64,000 nucleotides of DNA, taken from NCBI RefSeq assembly GCF_001905125.1, contig NZ_LWLE01000013.1:62001-126000 (forward strand), in the 5' to 3' direction. Below are positions 49,397 to 57,778 of this stretch, in pieces; the first letter of the stretch is position 1; the number at the start of each line of letters is the position of its first letter. Both the position numbers and the translations under genes were made by a program. Source of the stretch: Streptomyces sp. TSRI0281. Lineage in GTDB: Bacteria > Actinomycetota > Actinomycetes > Streptomycetales > Streptomycetaceae. A model generated the notes under the pieces. It was not told the DNA's origin, searched no databases, and saw nothing but the letters and a program-made list of their open reading frames with translations.

Positions 49397-51850
49397 TTAC
49401 ACCGGTCCGGCGATCACCGCCACCGGCTGGAGCAGCGGTGTGCCCGAACCGTCGCGTCGCGGATCCGGCGCGGGCAGCCGCGCCGGGGTGCCGTTCTTCT
49501 GGGCGGCCCGCGCCGGGACCGCACCCGCCCAGGCGAACACCAGGACGTCCTCACCCTTCAGGAAGCGCTGGCAGCGCACTCCGCCCGTCGCCCGGCCCTT
49601 GCGCGGGTACTGGTCGAACGGGGTGAGCTTCGACGTCAGTTCCGCATCGTCCAGCGTGCCGTGCGACCCGGCGACCGTGAACACCACCGCGTCCGCCGCG
49701 GGGTCCACCGCGGCGAACGAGAGCACCTGAGCCCCCGCGGTGAGCTTGACGCCCGCCATACCTCCGGCCGCCCGGCCCTGCGGGCGCACCTGCGCCGCCG
49801 GGTAGCGCAGCAACTGTGCGTCGGAGGTGATGAAGACCAGGTCCTCCTCGCCCGTACGCAGCTCCGTCGCGCCCACGACGCGGTCACCGTCCTTGAGGGA
49901 GATGACCTCCAACTCCTCCTTGTTGGCCGGGTAGTCGGGCACCACCCGTTTCACCACTCCCTGGAGGGTGCCGATCGCCAGGCCCGGCCCGGACTCGTCC
50001 AGCGTGGTGAGGCAGATCAGCTCCTCGCCCGTCTCCAGGGTGAGGAACTCCGAGATCTGTGCCCCGCCCGAGAGGTTGGGGGCCGCGTGGGTGTCCGGCA
50101 GCTGGGGCAGATCGATCACCGCGATCCGCAGCAGCCGCCCGGTGGACGTCACCGCGCCCACGTCGCCGCGGGCCGTGGCCGGTACGGCCGACACGATCAC
50201 GTCGTGCTTGGCGCGCTTGGCGTCCTCCGCCACCACGATCGGATCGCCGTTGGCCGTACGGGCCAGCAGACCGGTCGAGGAGAGCAGTACCCGGCACGGG
50301 TCGTCCGCGACCTCCAGCGGTACGGAGGCGATCTGTGAGCCCGCGGACTCCAGCAGCACCGTGCGCCGGTCCGTGCCGAACTTCTTCGCCACCGCGGCCA
50401 GCTCGGAGGAGACGAGCCTGCGCAGCTCCGTGTCGGACTCCAGGATCGCGGTCAGCGCGTCGATCTCGCTGGTGAGCCGGTCGCGCTCGCTCTCCAGCTC
50501 GATCCGGTCGAACCGGGTGAGCCGGCGCAGCGGGGTGTCCAGGATGTACTGCGTCTGGATCTCGCTCAGCGAGAAGCGCTCCATGAGCCGCTGCTTCGCC
50601 TGCGCCGAGTTGTCGCTGTCCCGGATGAGCCGGATGACCTCGTCGATGTCGAGCAGCGCGACGAGCAGGCCCTCGACCAGATGCAGCCGATCGCGGCGCT
50701 TGGCACGGCGGAAATCGCTGCGTCGGCGGACCACCTCGAAGCGGTGGTCGAGATAGACCTCCAGCAGCTCCTTGAGGCCCAGGGTCAGCGGCTGGCCGTC
50801 GACCAGCGCCACGTTGTTGATGCCGAAGGACTCCTCCATCGGCGTCAGCTTGTAGAGCTGCTCCAGCACGGCCTCCGGCACGAAGCCGTTCTTCACCTCG
50901 ACGACCAGGCGCAGGCCGTGGGCACGGTCGGTGAGGTCCTTGACGTCCGCGATGCCCTGGAGCTTCTTCGCCGAGACCAGGTCCTTGATCTTGGCGATCA
51001 CCTTCTCCGGGCCGACGGCGAAGGGCAGTTCGGTGACGACGAGGCCCTTGCGGCGCGCCGTCACATCCTCCACGGCGACGGTCGCTCGGATCTTGAACGT
51101 GCCGCGTCCCGCGGCGTACGCGTCCTTGATGCCTCCGAGGCCCACGATCCGGCCACCGGTCGGCAGGTCGGGACCGGGGACGAACCGCATCAGCGTTTCC
51201 AGGTCGGCGGCCGGGTGCTTGATGAGGTGGCGGGCCGCGGCGATGACCTCGCCCAGGTTGTGCGGGGGCATGTTGGTGGCCATGCCGACCGCGATCCCGG
51301 ACGCGCCATTGACCAGGAGATTGGGATAGGCGGCCGGGAGGACGACCGGCTCCCGCTCCTGGCCGTCGTAGTTCGACTGAAAATCGACGGTGTCCTCGTC
51401 GATCGACTCCGTCATCAATGACGTGGCGTCGGCCATCCGGCACTCGGTGTAACGCATGGCGGCCGGCGGGTCGTCGTTGCCGAGCGAGCCGAAGTTGCCG
51501 TGTCCGTCGACGAGGGGGAGCCGCATCGAGAACGGCTGGGCCATGCGCACCAGGGCGTCGTAGATCGACGCGTCGCCGTGCGGGTGCAACTTACCCATGA
51601 CTTCGCCGACCACGCGGGCGCACTTCACATAGCCGCGGTCGGGGCGCAGTCCCATCTCGTTCATCTGGGACACGATGCGGCGGTGCACGGGCTTCATACC
51701 GTCACGGGCGTCGGGCAGGGCCCTGGAGTAGATCACCGAGTACGCGTACTCGAGGAAGGAGCCCTGCATTTCGTCGACGACGTCGATGTCGAGGATCTTC
51801 TCCTCGAAGTCGTCCGGCGGCGGCGGGGTCTTCGTGCTACGGCGGGCCAT
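49397..51850 (-). CDS. parC: DNA topoisomerase IV subunit A (ParC; GyrA-type)
   Basis: 817 residues. DNA-cleaving subunit with catalytic Tyr in AAMRYTECRM (about residue 122), preceded by RALPDARDGMKPVHRRI and the quinolone region GKLHPHGDASIYDALVRMAQ. At the position equivalent to E. coli GyrA Ser83 it has Ala (GDASIYD), as in mycobacterial GyrA, which is linked to lower quinolone sensitivity. The breakage-reunion core runs to about 480, followed by a beta-pinwheel C-terminal domain. ATG 51850 has GAAGGAGTC 11 nt upstream. Pairs functionally with parE upstream in the window. Confidence 0.93.
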   Translation of the reverse strand: MARRSTKTPPPPDDFEEKILDIDVVDEMQGSFLEYAYSVIYSRALPDARDGMKPVHRRIVSQMNEMGLRPDRGYVKCARVVGEVMGKLHPHGDASIYDALVRMAQPFSMRLPLVDGHGNFGSLGNDDPPAAMRYTECRMADATSLMTESIDEDTVDFQSNYDGQEREPVVLPAAYPNLLVNGASGIAVGMATNMPPHNLGEVIAAARHLIKHPAADLETLMRFVPGPDLPTGGRIVGLGGIKDAYAAGRGTFKIRATVAVEDVTARRKGLVVTELPFAVGPEKVIAKIKDLVSAKKLQGIADVKDLTDRAHGLRLVVEVKNGFVPEAVLEQLYKLTPMEESFGINNVALVDGQPLTLGLKELLEVYLDHRFEVVRRRSDFRRAKRRDRLHLVEGLLVALLDIDEVIRLIRDSDNSAQAKQRLMERFSLSEIQTQYILDTPLRRLTRFDRIELESERDRLTSEIDALTAILESDTELRRLVSSELAAVAKKFGTDRRTVLLESAGSQIASVPLEVADDPCRVLLSSTGLLARTANGDPIVVAEDAKRAKHDVIVSAVPATARGDVGAVTSTGRLLRIAVIDLPQLPDTHAAPNLSGGAQISEFLTLETGEELICLTTLDESGPGLAIGTLQGVVKRVVPDYPANKEELEVISLKDGDRVVGATELRTGEEDLVFITSDAQLLRYPAAQVRPQGRAAGGMAGVKLTAGAQVLSFAAVDPAADAVVFTVAGSHGTLDDAELTSKLTPFDQYPRKGRATGGVRCQRFLKGEDVLVFAWAGAVPARAAQKNGTPARLPAPDPRRDGSGTPLLQPVAVIAGPV

Positions 51851-52109
51851 CGCGGCTGCGACTCCTTCACAGATTCTGTTCGGGCAACCTGAGGTTCTGA
51901 CGCGGACCATTGTGGACCGCCGCACTGACAACGCCGACCTCGACCCGTCCGAAGCGGTCCGAAGCGCTCCGCCGGGGCCCACCGAGGGGCCCGCTTGCGG
52001 CAGCATCTACGACAACATCGACGGAACGGGAACTTCGCCAGGTGTCGGTGCGCTTGCTTACAGTGGCAGGTCTGGCAGGAAAATCAGTATCGCGATCGAA
52101 GGGACGTAC

Positions 52110-53495
52110 ATGCCCATGGGTCACACGGCCACAGCACAGGCCGGCTCCGGCGGCTTGACAGCGACCGAGCACCGCCTGGCCAACGGTCTGCGTGTGGTGC
52201 TCTCGGAGGACCATCTGACCCCGGTCGCCGCGGTCTGCCTCTGGTACGACGTCGGTTCGCGCCACGAGGTCAAGGGACGCACCGGCCTGGCTCACCTTTT
52301 CGAGCACCTGATGTTCCAGGGCTCGGGCCAGGTCAAGGGGAACGGGCACTTCGAGCTCGTACAGGGGGCCGGTGGCTCGCTCAACGGGACGACCAGCTTC
52401 GAGCGGACCAACTACTTCGAGACCATGCCCACCCACCAGGTGGAGCTGGCTCTCTGGCTGGAAGCCGACCGCATGGGCTCGCTCCTCGCCGCGCTCGACG
52501 AGGAGTCCATGGAGAACCAGCGTGACGTCGTGAAGAACGAACGGCGTCAGCGCTACGACAACGTGCCCTACGGCACCGCGTTCGAGAAGCTGACGGCCCT
52601 CGCGTACCCGGAGGGCCACCCGTACCACCACACGCCGATCGGCTCGATGGCCGACCTGGACGCCGCGACCCTCGAAGACGCGCGTACGTTCTTCCGTACG
52701 TACTACGCCCCGAACAACGCGGTGCTCTCCGTGGTCGGCGACATCGACCCCGAGCAGACGCTCGCCTGGATCGAGAAGTACTTCGGTTCCATCCCGTCCC
52801 ACGACGGCAAGCAGCCGCCGCGCGACGGCACGCTGCCCGAGGTGATCGGTGAGCAACTGCGCGAAGTGGTGCACGAGGAGGTCCCGGCGCGTGCGCTGAT
52901 GGCGGCCTACCGGCTGCCGCACGACGGCACGCGCGCGTGCGACGCCGCGGATCTGGCGCTGACCGTGCTGGGCGGGGGCGAGTCCTCCCGGCTGCACAAC
53001 CGGCTGGTCCGCCGTGACCGTACGGCGGTGGCCGCCGGGTTCGGGCTGCTGAGGCTCTCCGGCGCGCCCTCGCTGGGCTGGCTGGACGTCAAGACGTCCG
53101 GTGGCGTCGAGGTGCCGCAGATCGAGGCCGCGGTGGACGAGGAGCTGGCCCGGTTCGCCGCCGAGGGCCCCACGCCCGAGGAAATGGAACGGGCCCAGGC
53201 CCAGTTGGAGCGCGAGTGGCTGGACCGGCTCGGTACGGTCGCGGGCCGCGCCGATGAACTGTGCCGGTACGCCGTGCTGTTCGGCGACCCGCAGCTCGCC
53301 CTGACCGCCGTGCAGCGCGTGCTGGACGTCACCGGGGAGGAGGTCCGGGTCGCCGCCGAAGCGGCCCTGCGCCCCGACAACCGGGCGGTCCTGGTCTATG
53401 AGCCGGTCGAGCCGGCGGACGAGGCCGTGGCCGACGCCCCGGAGGCCGCCGAGGCCGCCGAGGGCACCGACGCGCCCGAGGGAGCGGACAAGTGA
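52110..53495 (+). CDS. M16-family zinc metallopeptidase, catalytic subunit
   Basis: 461 residues. The inverted zinc motif HxxEH is intact in GLAHLFEHLMFQGS (about residue 55) with the downstream Glu in MENQRDVVKNERRQRYD (about 130). Two M16 half-domains are recognisable, ending in an Ala/Glu-rich acidic tail. ATG 52110 has GAAGGGA 5 nt upstream. It overlaps the next M16 gene by 4 nt. In this arrangement the first protein supplies catalysis and the second, which lacks the motif, the substrate-gripping half of a heterodimer, as in mitochondrial processing peptidase. No signal peptide was seen, so a cytoplasmic or non-classical location is inferred. Confidence 0.9.
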   Translation: MPMGHTATAQAGSGGLTATEHRLANGLRVVLSEDHLTPVAAVCLWYDVGSRHEVKGRTGLAHLFEHLMFQGSGQVKGNGHFELVQGAGGSLNGTTSFERTNYFETMPTHQVELALWLEADRMGSLLAALDEESMENQRDVVKNERRQRYDNVPYGTAFEKLTALAYPEGHPYHHTPIGSMADLDAATLEDARTFFRTYYAPNNAVLSVVGDIDPEQTLAWIEKYFGSIPSHDGKQPPRDGTLPEVIGEQLREVVHEEVPARALMAAYRLPHDGTRACDAADLALTVLGGGESSRLHNRLVRRDRTAVAAGFGLLRLSGAPSLGWLDVKTSGGVEVPQIEAAVDEELARFAAEGPTPEEMERAQAQLEREWLDRLGTVAGRADELCRYAVLFGDPQLALTAVQRVLDVTGEEVRVAAEAALRPDNRAVLVYEPVEPADEAVADAPEAAEAAEGTDAPEGADK

Positions 53496-54904
53496 GCGAC
53501 GCCGCCGTGACTGGAGTAGCCATGGAGTACCACCCGCAGCCCACCCCCGGCGTGGCGCGGCCCTGGGCGTTTCCCGCCCCCGAGCGCGGTGCCCTGCCCA
53601 ACGGGCTGACCGTGCTGCGCTGCCACCGGCCCGGCCAGCAGGTCGTCGCCGTGGAGATCTTCCTGGACGCCCCGTTGGACGCCGAGCCCGAGGGCCTGGA
53701 CGGCGTGGCCACGATCATGTCGCGGGCGCTCTCCGAGGGCACGGACAAGCACAGTGCCGAGGAGTTCGCCGCCGAGCTGGAGCGCTGCGGCGCCACCCTC
53801 GACGCGCACGCCGACCACCCCGGTGTCCGGGTCTCCCTGGAGGTTCCGGCCTCCCGGCTGGCCAAGGCGCTCGGCCTGGTCGCCGAAGCGCTGCGGGCCC
53901 CGGCCTTCGCCGAGAGCGAGATCGAGCGTCTCGTCGGCAACCGGCTGGACGAGATCCCGCACGAGCAGGCCAACCCCGCCCGGCGCGCCGCCAAGCAGCT
54001 CTCGAAGGAGCTCTTCCCGGCGACGGCGCGGATGTCGCGCCCGCGTCTGGGCACCGAGGAGTCGGTGCGGCGGATCGACGCGGCGGCCGTGCGCGCCTTC
54101 TACGACGCGCACATCCGCCCGTCCACCGCGACGGCCGTGATCGTCGGCGACCTCACCGGGATCGATGTGGACGCCCTGCTCGCCGACACCCTCGGCGACT
54201 GGTCCGGCAACTCCGCCCGGTCCCGTCCGGTGCCGCCGATCACCGCCGACGACACCGGCCGGGTGGTCATCGTGGACCGTCCCGGTGCGGTGCAGACGCA
54301 GCTGCTCATCGGCCGGATCGGCGCCGACCGGCACGACAGCGTCTGGCCCGCGCAGGTGCTGGGCACCTACTGCCTGGGCGGCACCCTCACCTCCCGGCTG
54401 GACCGGGTGCTGCGCGAGGAGAAGGGCTACACCTACGGGGTCCGGGCCTTCGGTCAGGTCCTGCGCTCGACGGCTCCCGACTCGTCCACCGGGGCTGCGG
54501 GCGCCGCGATGCTGGCGATCAGCGGCTCGGTGGACACCGAGTCCACCGGCCCGGCGCTGGGCGACCTCTGGACGGTCCTGAGGACCCTGGCCGCCGAAGG
54601 ACTGACGGACGCCGAGCGCGAGACGGCCGTGCAGAACCTGGTGGGGGTGGCCCCGCTGAAGTTCGAGACCGCCGCCTCGGTCGCCGGCACGCTGGCCGAC
54701 CAGGTCGAGCAGCACCTTCCGGACGACTACCAGGCCCACCTGTACGCCCGCCTCGCCGAGACGGGCACGGTGGAGGCGACGGCCGCCGTGGTCAACGCGT
54801 TCCCGGTGGACCGGCTGGTGACGGTCCTCGTGGGGGACGCGGCACAGATCGAGGAGCCCGTGCGGGCACTCGGTATCGGTGAGGTGTCGGTCGTCAGCGG
54901 CTGA
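53492..54904 (+). CDS. M16-family protein, non-catalytic partner subunit
   Basis: 470 residues. Same fold as the preceding gene product (ALPNGLTVLRCHRPGQQVVA), but at the HxxEH position it reads GVATIMSRALSEGT, with no zinc ligands, so it should be proteolytically inactive. The C-terminal R/Y pair that positions peptide in M16 enzymes is present (TSRLDRVLREEKGYTYGVRA, about residue 305). GTG overlaps the previous stop (GTGA), implying coupled translation and equal amounts, as expected for a heterodimer. Confidence 0.9.
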   Translation: MSDAAVTGVAMEYHPQPTPGVARPWAFPAPERGALPNGLTVLRCHRPGQQVVAVEIFLDAPLDAEPEGLDGVATIMSRALSEGTDKHSAEEFAAELERCGATLDAHADHPGVRVSLEVPASRLAKALGLVAEALRAPAFAESEIERLVGNRLDEIPHEQANPARRAAKQLSKELFPATARMSRPRLGTEESVRRIDAAAVRAFYDAHIRPSTATAVIVGDLTGIDVDALLADTLGDWSGNSARSRPVPPITADDTGRVVIVDRPGAVQTQLLIGRIGADRHDSVWPAQVLGTYCLGGTLTSRLDRVLREEKGYTYGVRAFGQVLRSTAPDSSTGAAGAAMLAISGSVDTESTGPALGDLWTVLRTLAAEGLTDAERETAVQNLVGVAPLKFETAASVAGTLADQVEQHLPDDYQAHLYARLAETGTVEATAAVVNAFPVDRLVTVLVGDAAQIEEPVRALGIGEVSVVSG

Positions 54905-55134
54905 CCGGTCTGTTCGCGCTGCCGCGAAACGGCAGGAGAGGGGCCCCGGCGTGATCCATATCGCTGGGGTCTTCTCCTTTGCCCTATTCATCCGCTTTTT
55001 GGGGAAGGTTGCCTGTCTGTCCTGTGGGATGTGCGACAAAACCGGCTGTCCGTTTGGTGAGCGAAAGCGGCCCCGCTTAGCGTCGGCTCCGCTGTCCGTC
55101 ACCCGTATGCCGCGTCCGCGGCGCCGGGCAGCCA

Positions 55135-55281
55135 TCGCCGAGTCCCCGTCAGGCGCGAGCCTGGGGAGCCGGGGACCCATGAAGTCCCTGGGGTGAATCG
55201 GATGCCGTGTCCCGTACGGGACCCCCGGTGTCCGTAGGAGACCTTCCTGCTCCGAACCCGTCAGCTAACCCGGTAGGCGAG
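55135..55281 (+). ncRNA. ydaO/yuaA-type c-di-AMP riboswitch
   Basis: Contains the landmarks of the class in order: CCGGGGACCCA, then CTGGGGTGAATCGG, then CTGCTCCGAACCCGTCAGC followed by TAACCCGGTAGGCG, with CGCC at 55136-55139 able to close the P1 stem with GGCG at 55276-55279. It lies between the M16 genes and a secreted M23 peptidase gene and ends 24 nt before that gene's start. In Streptomyces the same element controls cell-wall hydrolases such as rpfA; c-di-AMP binding is expected to turn expression off. Confidence 0.92.
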
Positions 55282-55305
55282 AAGGAAGGAAAGGATCAGC
55301 CCTCC

Positions 55306-56100
55306 ATGGCGTTCACCCGTGTCACCGGGAAGCACCGTGCCCCGAGCCGCCTGACGCGCAAGCGTGTCCAGGTCGTCGGCGTCGCGGCTCTGGCCACCAC
55401 CGGCGTCATCGGCGGTATGGCCACCCCGGCTCTCGCCGCGGACTCCGAGGCCCACAGCGTCAGCGACACCGGCCTCACCCAGGTCATCGCCATCGAGGCG
55501 ACCCTCGCCGACCGGATCGACGCCCAGGCGGAGGTCCAGGAGCACCAGGCCGAAGTGGCCGCACGGGCGAAGGCCGAGGCCGAGGCGGAAGCCAAGGCGA
55601 AGGCGGAGGCCGAGCGCAAGGCCGAGGCCCGCGCCAAGGAGGCGCGCGAGGACAAGGCGCGCGCCGCCCGCGCCGCCGAGCGCACCCGGCTGACCTCCTT
55701 CCACCTCCCGGTCGCCGGTTCGTACGTCAGCACCGGCTACAAGTCCAGCGGTTCGCTCTGGTCGTCCGGCAGCCACTCCGGCGTGGACTTCCACGCGGCC
55801 TCCGGCACCTCCGTCGTCGCGGTCGGCGCCGGCACGGTCGTCGAAGCCGGCTGGGGCGGCGCGTACGGCAACAACATCGTGCTCCGGATGACGGACGGCA
55901 CGTACACCCAGTACGGCCACCTCTCCTCCATCGGCGTCTCCGTCGGCCAGAGCGTCACCTCCGGCCAGCAGATCGGCCTCTCCGGCTCCACCGGCAACTC
56001 CACCGGACCGCACCTGCACTTCGAGGCGCGGACCACCGCCGAGTACGGCTCCGACATGGACCCGGTCGCCTATCTGCGCGCCCACGGTCTGAACGTCTGA
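55306..56100 (+). CDS. Secreted M23 (LytM-type) peptidoglycan endopeptidase
   Basis: 264 residues. Basic N-terminus then a hydrophobic signal (VVGVAALATTGVIGGMATPA, cleavage after ALA near residue 44). An Ala/Glu/Lys-rich coiled coil of about 60 residues (AEAEAKAKAEAERKAEARAK) is followed by the M23 domain with zinc ligands in SHSGVDFH (about residue 155) and the catalytic/zinc HLHF (about 237). GTG 55207 is rejected as a start because it lies inside the riboswitch; ATG 55306 follows an AAGGAAGGAAAGGA tract. Cleaves peptide cross-links in cell wall, probably during germination, growth or sporulation. Hairpin terminator follows. Confidence 0.93.
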   Translation: MAFTRVTGKHRAPSRLTRKRVQVVGVAALATTGVIGGMATPALAADSEAHSVSDTGLTQVIAIEATLADRIDAQAEVQEHQAEVAARAKAEAEAEAKAKAEAERKAEARAKEAREDKARAARAAERTRLTSFHLPVAGSYVSTGYKSSGSLWSSGSHSGVDFHAASGTSVVAVGAGTVVEAGWGGAYGNNIVLRMTDGTYTQYGHLSSIGVSVGQSVTSGQQIGLSGSTGNSTGPHLHFEARTTAEYGSDMDPVAYLRAHGLNV

Positions 56101-56136
56101 CCCACGCTTCTCGGCTGTCCCATGGGCACGCTTTCC

Positions 56137-56167
56137 CGAAGGCCCCGGCTTCCCGCCGGGGCCTTCG
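56137..56167 (+). terminator. M23 peptidase gene terminator
   Basis: Perfect 13-bp arms CGAAGGCCCCGGC and GCCGGGGCCTTCG with a 5-nt loop, 36 nt after the stop. Confidence 0.82.
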
Positions 56168-56448
56168 GCGATCCGCCCGCCGGCCCGCCGGTCCGCCCGC
56201 CGGACCGCGGCCGAACCCCCGACCGGACCCGCCGTCGAAACTGCGGCTACCCCCGCTCGAAGCCGCGGCCGGACCCCGGTCGATGCCGCCGGTCGAAACT
56301 GCGGCCGAACCCGCCGCCGAACCGCTCCGTGGCCAAAAGATATCCCTGAATTCCGGCCTGCCATCGGAAATTCCGGCCGATTGCCATAGAGTCGAAGAGC
56401 AGGCGTCGATCGGCCGCGTTTCGCGGGGATTAAGGCGGAGGTTCGGAC
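56168..56448. other. Repeat-rich intergenic region before the GntR gene
   Basis: Degenerate GCCGG/CCGGAC-type repeats, including GTCGAAACTGCGGC twice (56234-56247 and 56292-56305, 58 bp apart). Closer to the gene, AATTCCGGCC occurs twice exactly 20 bp apart (56349-56358 and 56369-56378), followed by TAGAGT, a possible -10. No gene is evident. Confidence 0.55.
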
Positions 56449-57156
56449 ATGCGCATTCCCGCGCATTCGGTATGCACGGCAATTCGTGACGACATCGTCT
56501 CCGGTGTCTTCGAGCGCGGCAGCCGCCTCACCGAGGAGGTGCTCGCGCGTCGCTACGGGGTCTCCCGGGTCCCGGTCCGCGAGGCGCTGCGCACCCTGGA
56601 GTCCGAGGGGTTCGTCGTCACCCGCCGGCACGCCGGTGCCTGTGTGGCCGAGCCCACCGAGCAGGAGGCCGCGGACCTTCTGGAGATCCGGATGCTCCTG
56701 GAGCCGCTCGGTGCCGCACGAGCCGCCCAGCGGCGCACCGACGCCCACCTCAAGGTGCTGCGCGGCCTGGTCAGGCTGGGTCAGGAGCGTGCCCGCCGGG
56801 GCGAGGGCGAGGATCTGCGCTCGTTGGGCGGCTGGTTCCACGAGACCCTCGCGCAGGCATCCGGCAGCCCCGGCCTCATCGCGCTCCTCACCCAGCTCCG
56901 GCACAAGATCGCCTGGATGTACGCCGTCGAGCAGCCCGCCCGGCCCGTCGACTCCTGGGTTGAGCACGGTGCCATCGTGGACGCCGTGGCACGGGGCGAC
57001 GCGGAACGGGCCAGGGCGCTGGCCGTCCAGCACGCGGAGCGGGCCGTCGCCGCGCACCGCCCGCGCCGCACGGACCGCGCGGGCGGCCGCACGGCGGGCC
57101 GCGGCCGGGTGAGCAGTTCGCAACACGGCGTAAACGTCGCAAGTGCCCGGCATTAA
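56449..57156 (+). CDS. GntR-family (FCD) transcriptional regulator
   Basis: 235 residues. N-terminal winged helix (TEEVLARRYGVSRVPVREAL, about residues 28-50) and a FadR-like FCD domain (EIRMLLEPLGAARAAQ, WFHETLAQASGSPGL, HGAIVDAVARGDAERA) whose Asp/His residues usually bind a metal and a small acid. The final 35 residues are basic. A GGAGG site precedes the ATG. The gene is convergent with ptsH; the direct repeats upstream are candidate autoregulatory sites. Confidence 0.88.
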   Translation: MRIPAHSVCTAIRDDIVSGVFERGSRLTEEVLARRYGVSRVPVREALRTLESEGFVVTRRHAGACVAEPTEQEAADLLEIRMLLEPLGAARAAQRRTDAHLKVLRGLVRLGQERARRGEGEDLRSLGGWFHETLAQASGSPGLIALLTQLRHKIAWMYAVEQPARPVDSWVEHGAIVDAVARGDAERARALAVQHAERAVAAHRPRRTDRAGGRTAGRGRVSSSQHGVNVASARH

Positions 57157-57263
57157 CAATTGCGCCGTATACAAAGGAGAGTAATTCCGGAGGTTCCGGA
57201 GGGCTTTATTTCTGCTGCCCGAAAATTCCCGCTGCCCGAATTCGACGGTGCGGGTGGTACAGA

Positions 57264-57305
57264 CGAAAGAGCCGCGGCGCCCTGTCGGGTGCCACGGCTC
57301 TTTCG
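57264..57305. terminator. Bidirectional terminator between the GntR gene and ptsH
   Basis: A 19-pair stem with one G-T wobble and one mismatch (57264-57282 with 57287-57305), TGTC loop and A-rich/T-rich ends, so it can act in either direction. Confidence 0.85.
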
Positions 57306-57336
57306 AGGAATGAAGCCATTCTGTTCCGAGAAGGAA

Positions 57337-57618
57337 TCAGACGGTCTCGGGGAGCTCCTCAAGACCTTCGGCGACCAGCTTCGCCAGACGGTCCAGGGCG
57401 GCCTCGGCGTTGTCGGCGTCGGACGCGAGCACGATCTCCTCGCCGCCCTGAGCGCCCAGACCGAGCACGGCGAGCATGGAGGCGGCGTTCACCGGGTTGC
57501 CATCGGCCTTGGCGATCGTCACGGGGACGCCGGAAGCCGTGGCGGCACGGACGAAGATAGAAGCGGGGCGGGCGTGCAGGCCCTCGGCCCAACCGACGTT
57601 TACGCGGCGCTCAGCCAT
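57337..57618 (-). CDS. ptsH: Phosphocarrier protein HPr of the sugar phosphotransferase system
   Basis: 93 residues. Transfers phosphate from Enzyme I to sugar-specific Enzyme IIA proteins. The active His is in GLHARPASIF (about residue 15) and the regulatory-Ser region is NAASMLAVLGLGA (about 46). MAERRVNVGW at 57618 is used as the start, with GAAGGGC upstream; a longer frame to 57633 is unlikely. A DasR-type operator 24-39 nt upstream ties the gene to N-acetylglucosamine control. The ptsI and crr genes are not in the window, as expected for Streptomyces. Confidence 0.95.
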   Translation of the reverse strand: MAERRVNVGWAEGLHARPASIFVRAATASGVPVTIAKADGNPVNAASMLAVLGLGAQGGEEIVLASDADNAEAALDRLAKLVAEGLEELPETV

Positions 57619-57641
57619 GGTTCTGCCCTTCACGAATCAAC

Positions 57642-57657
57642 GGTTGTCTAGACCAGT
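57642..57657 (-). promoter_or_regulatory. DasR-responsive element (dre) of ptsH
   Basis: On the minus strand the site reads ACTGGTCTAGACAACC, matching the 16-bp dre consensus ACTGGTCTAGACCACT at all but a few right-arm positions and keeping the central GGTCTAGAC. ptsH of S. coelicolor is an established DasR target. Confidence 0.8.
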
Positions 57658-57778
57658 CTCTCATGCAGTATGCGGTGCTGTGCCCGACCTCCGTCACCGC
57701 CGCGCCGCCGGTCGGCCTCCCCAGACTGCCCCGGCCCCGATCCCTCCGCGACCGGTGTGTCGGCCGTACGCTTTGCCC

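Noticed and set aside
55207..55305. GTG at 55207 as start of the M23 peptidase
   Set aside because: Lies inside the c-di-AMP aptamer; a signal peptide begins properly at the ATG at 55306.
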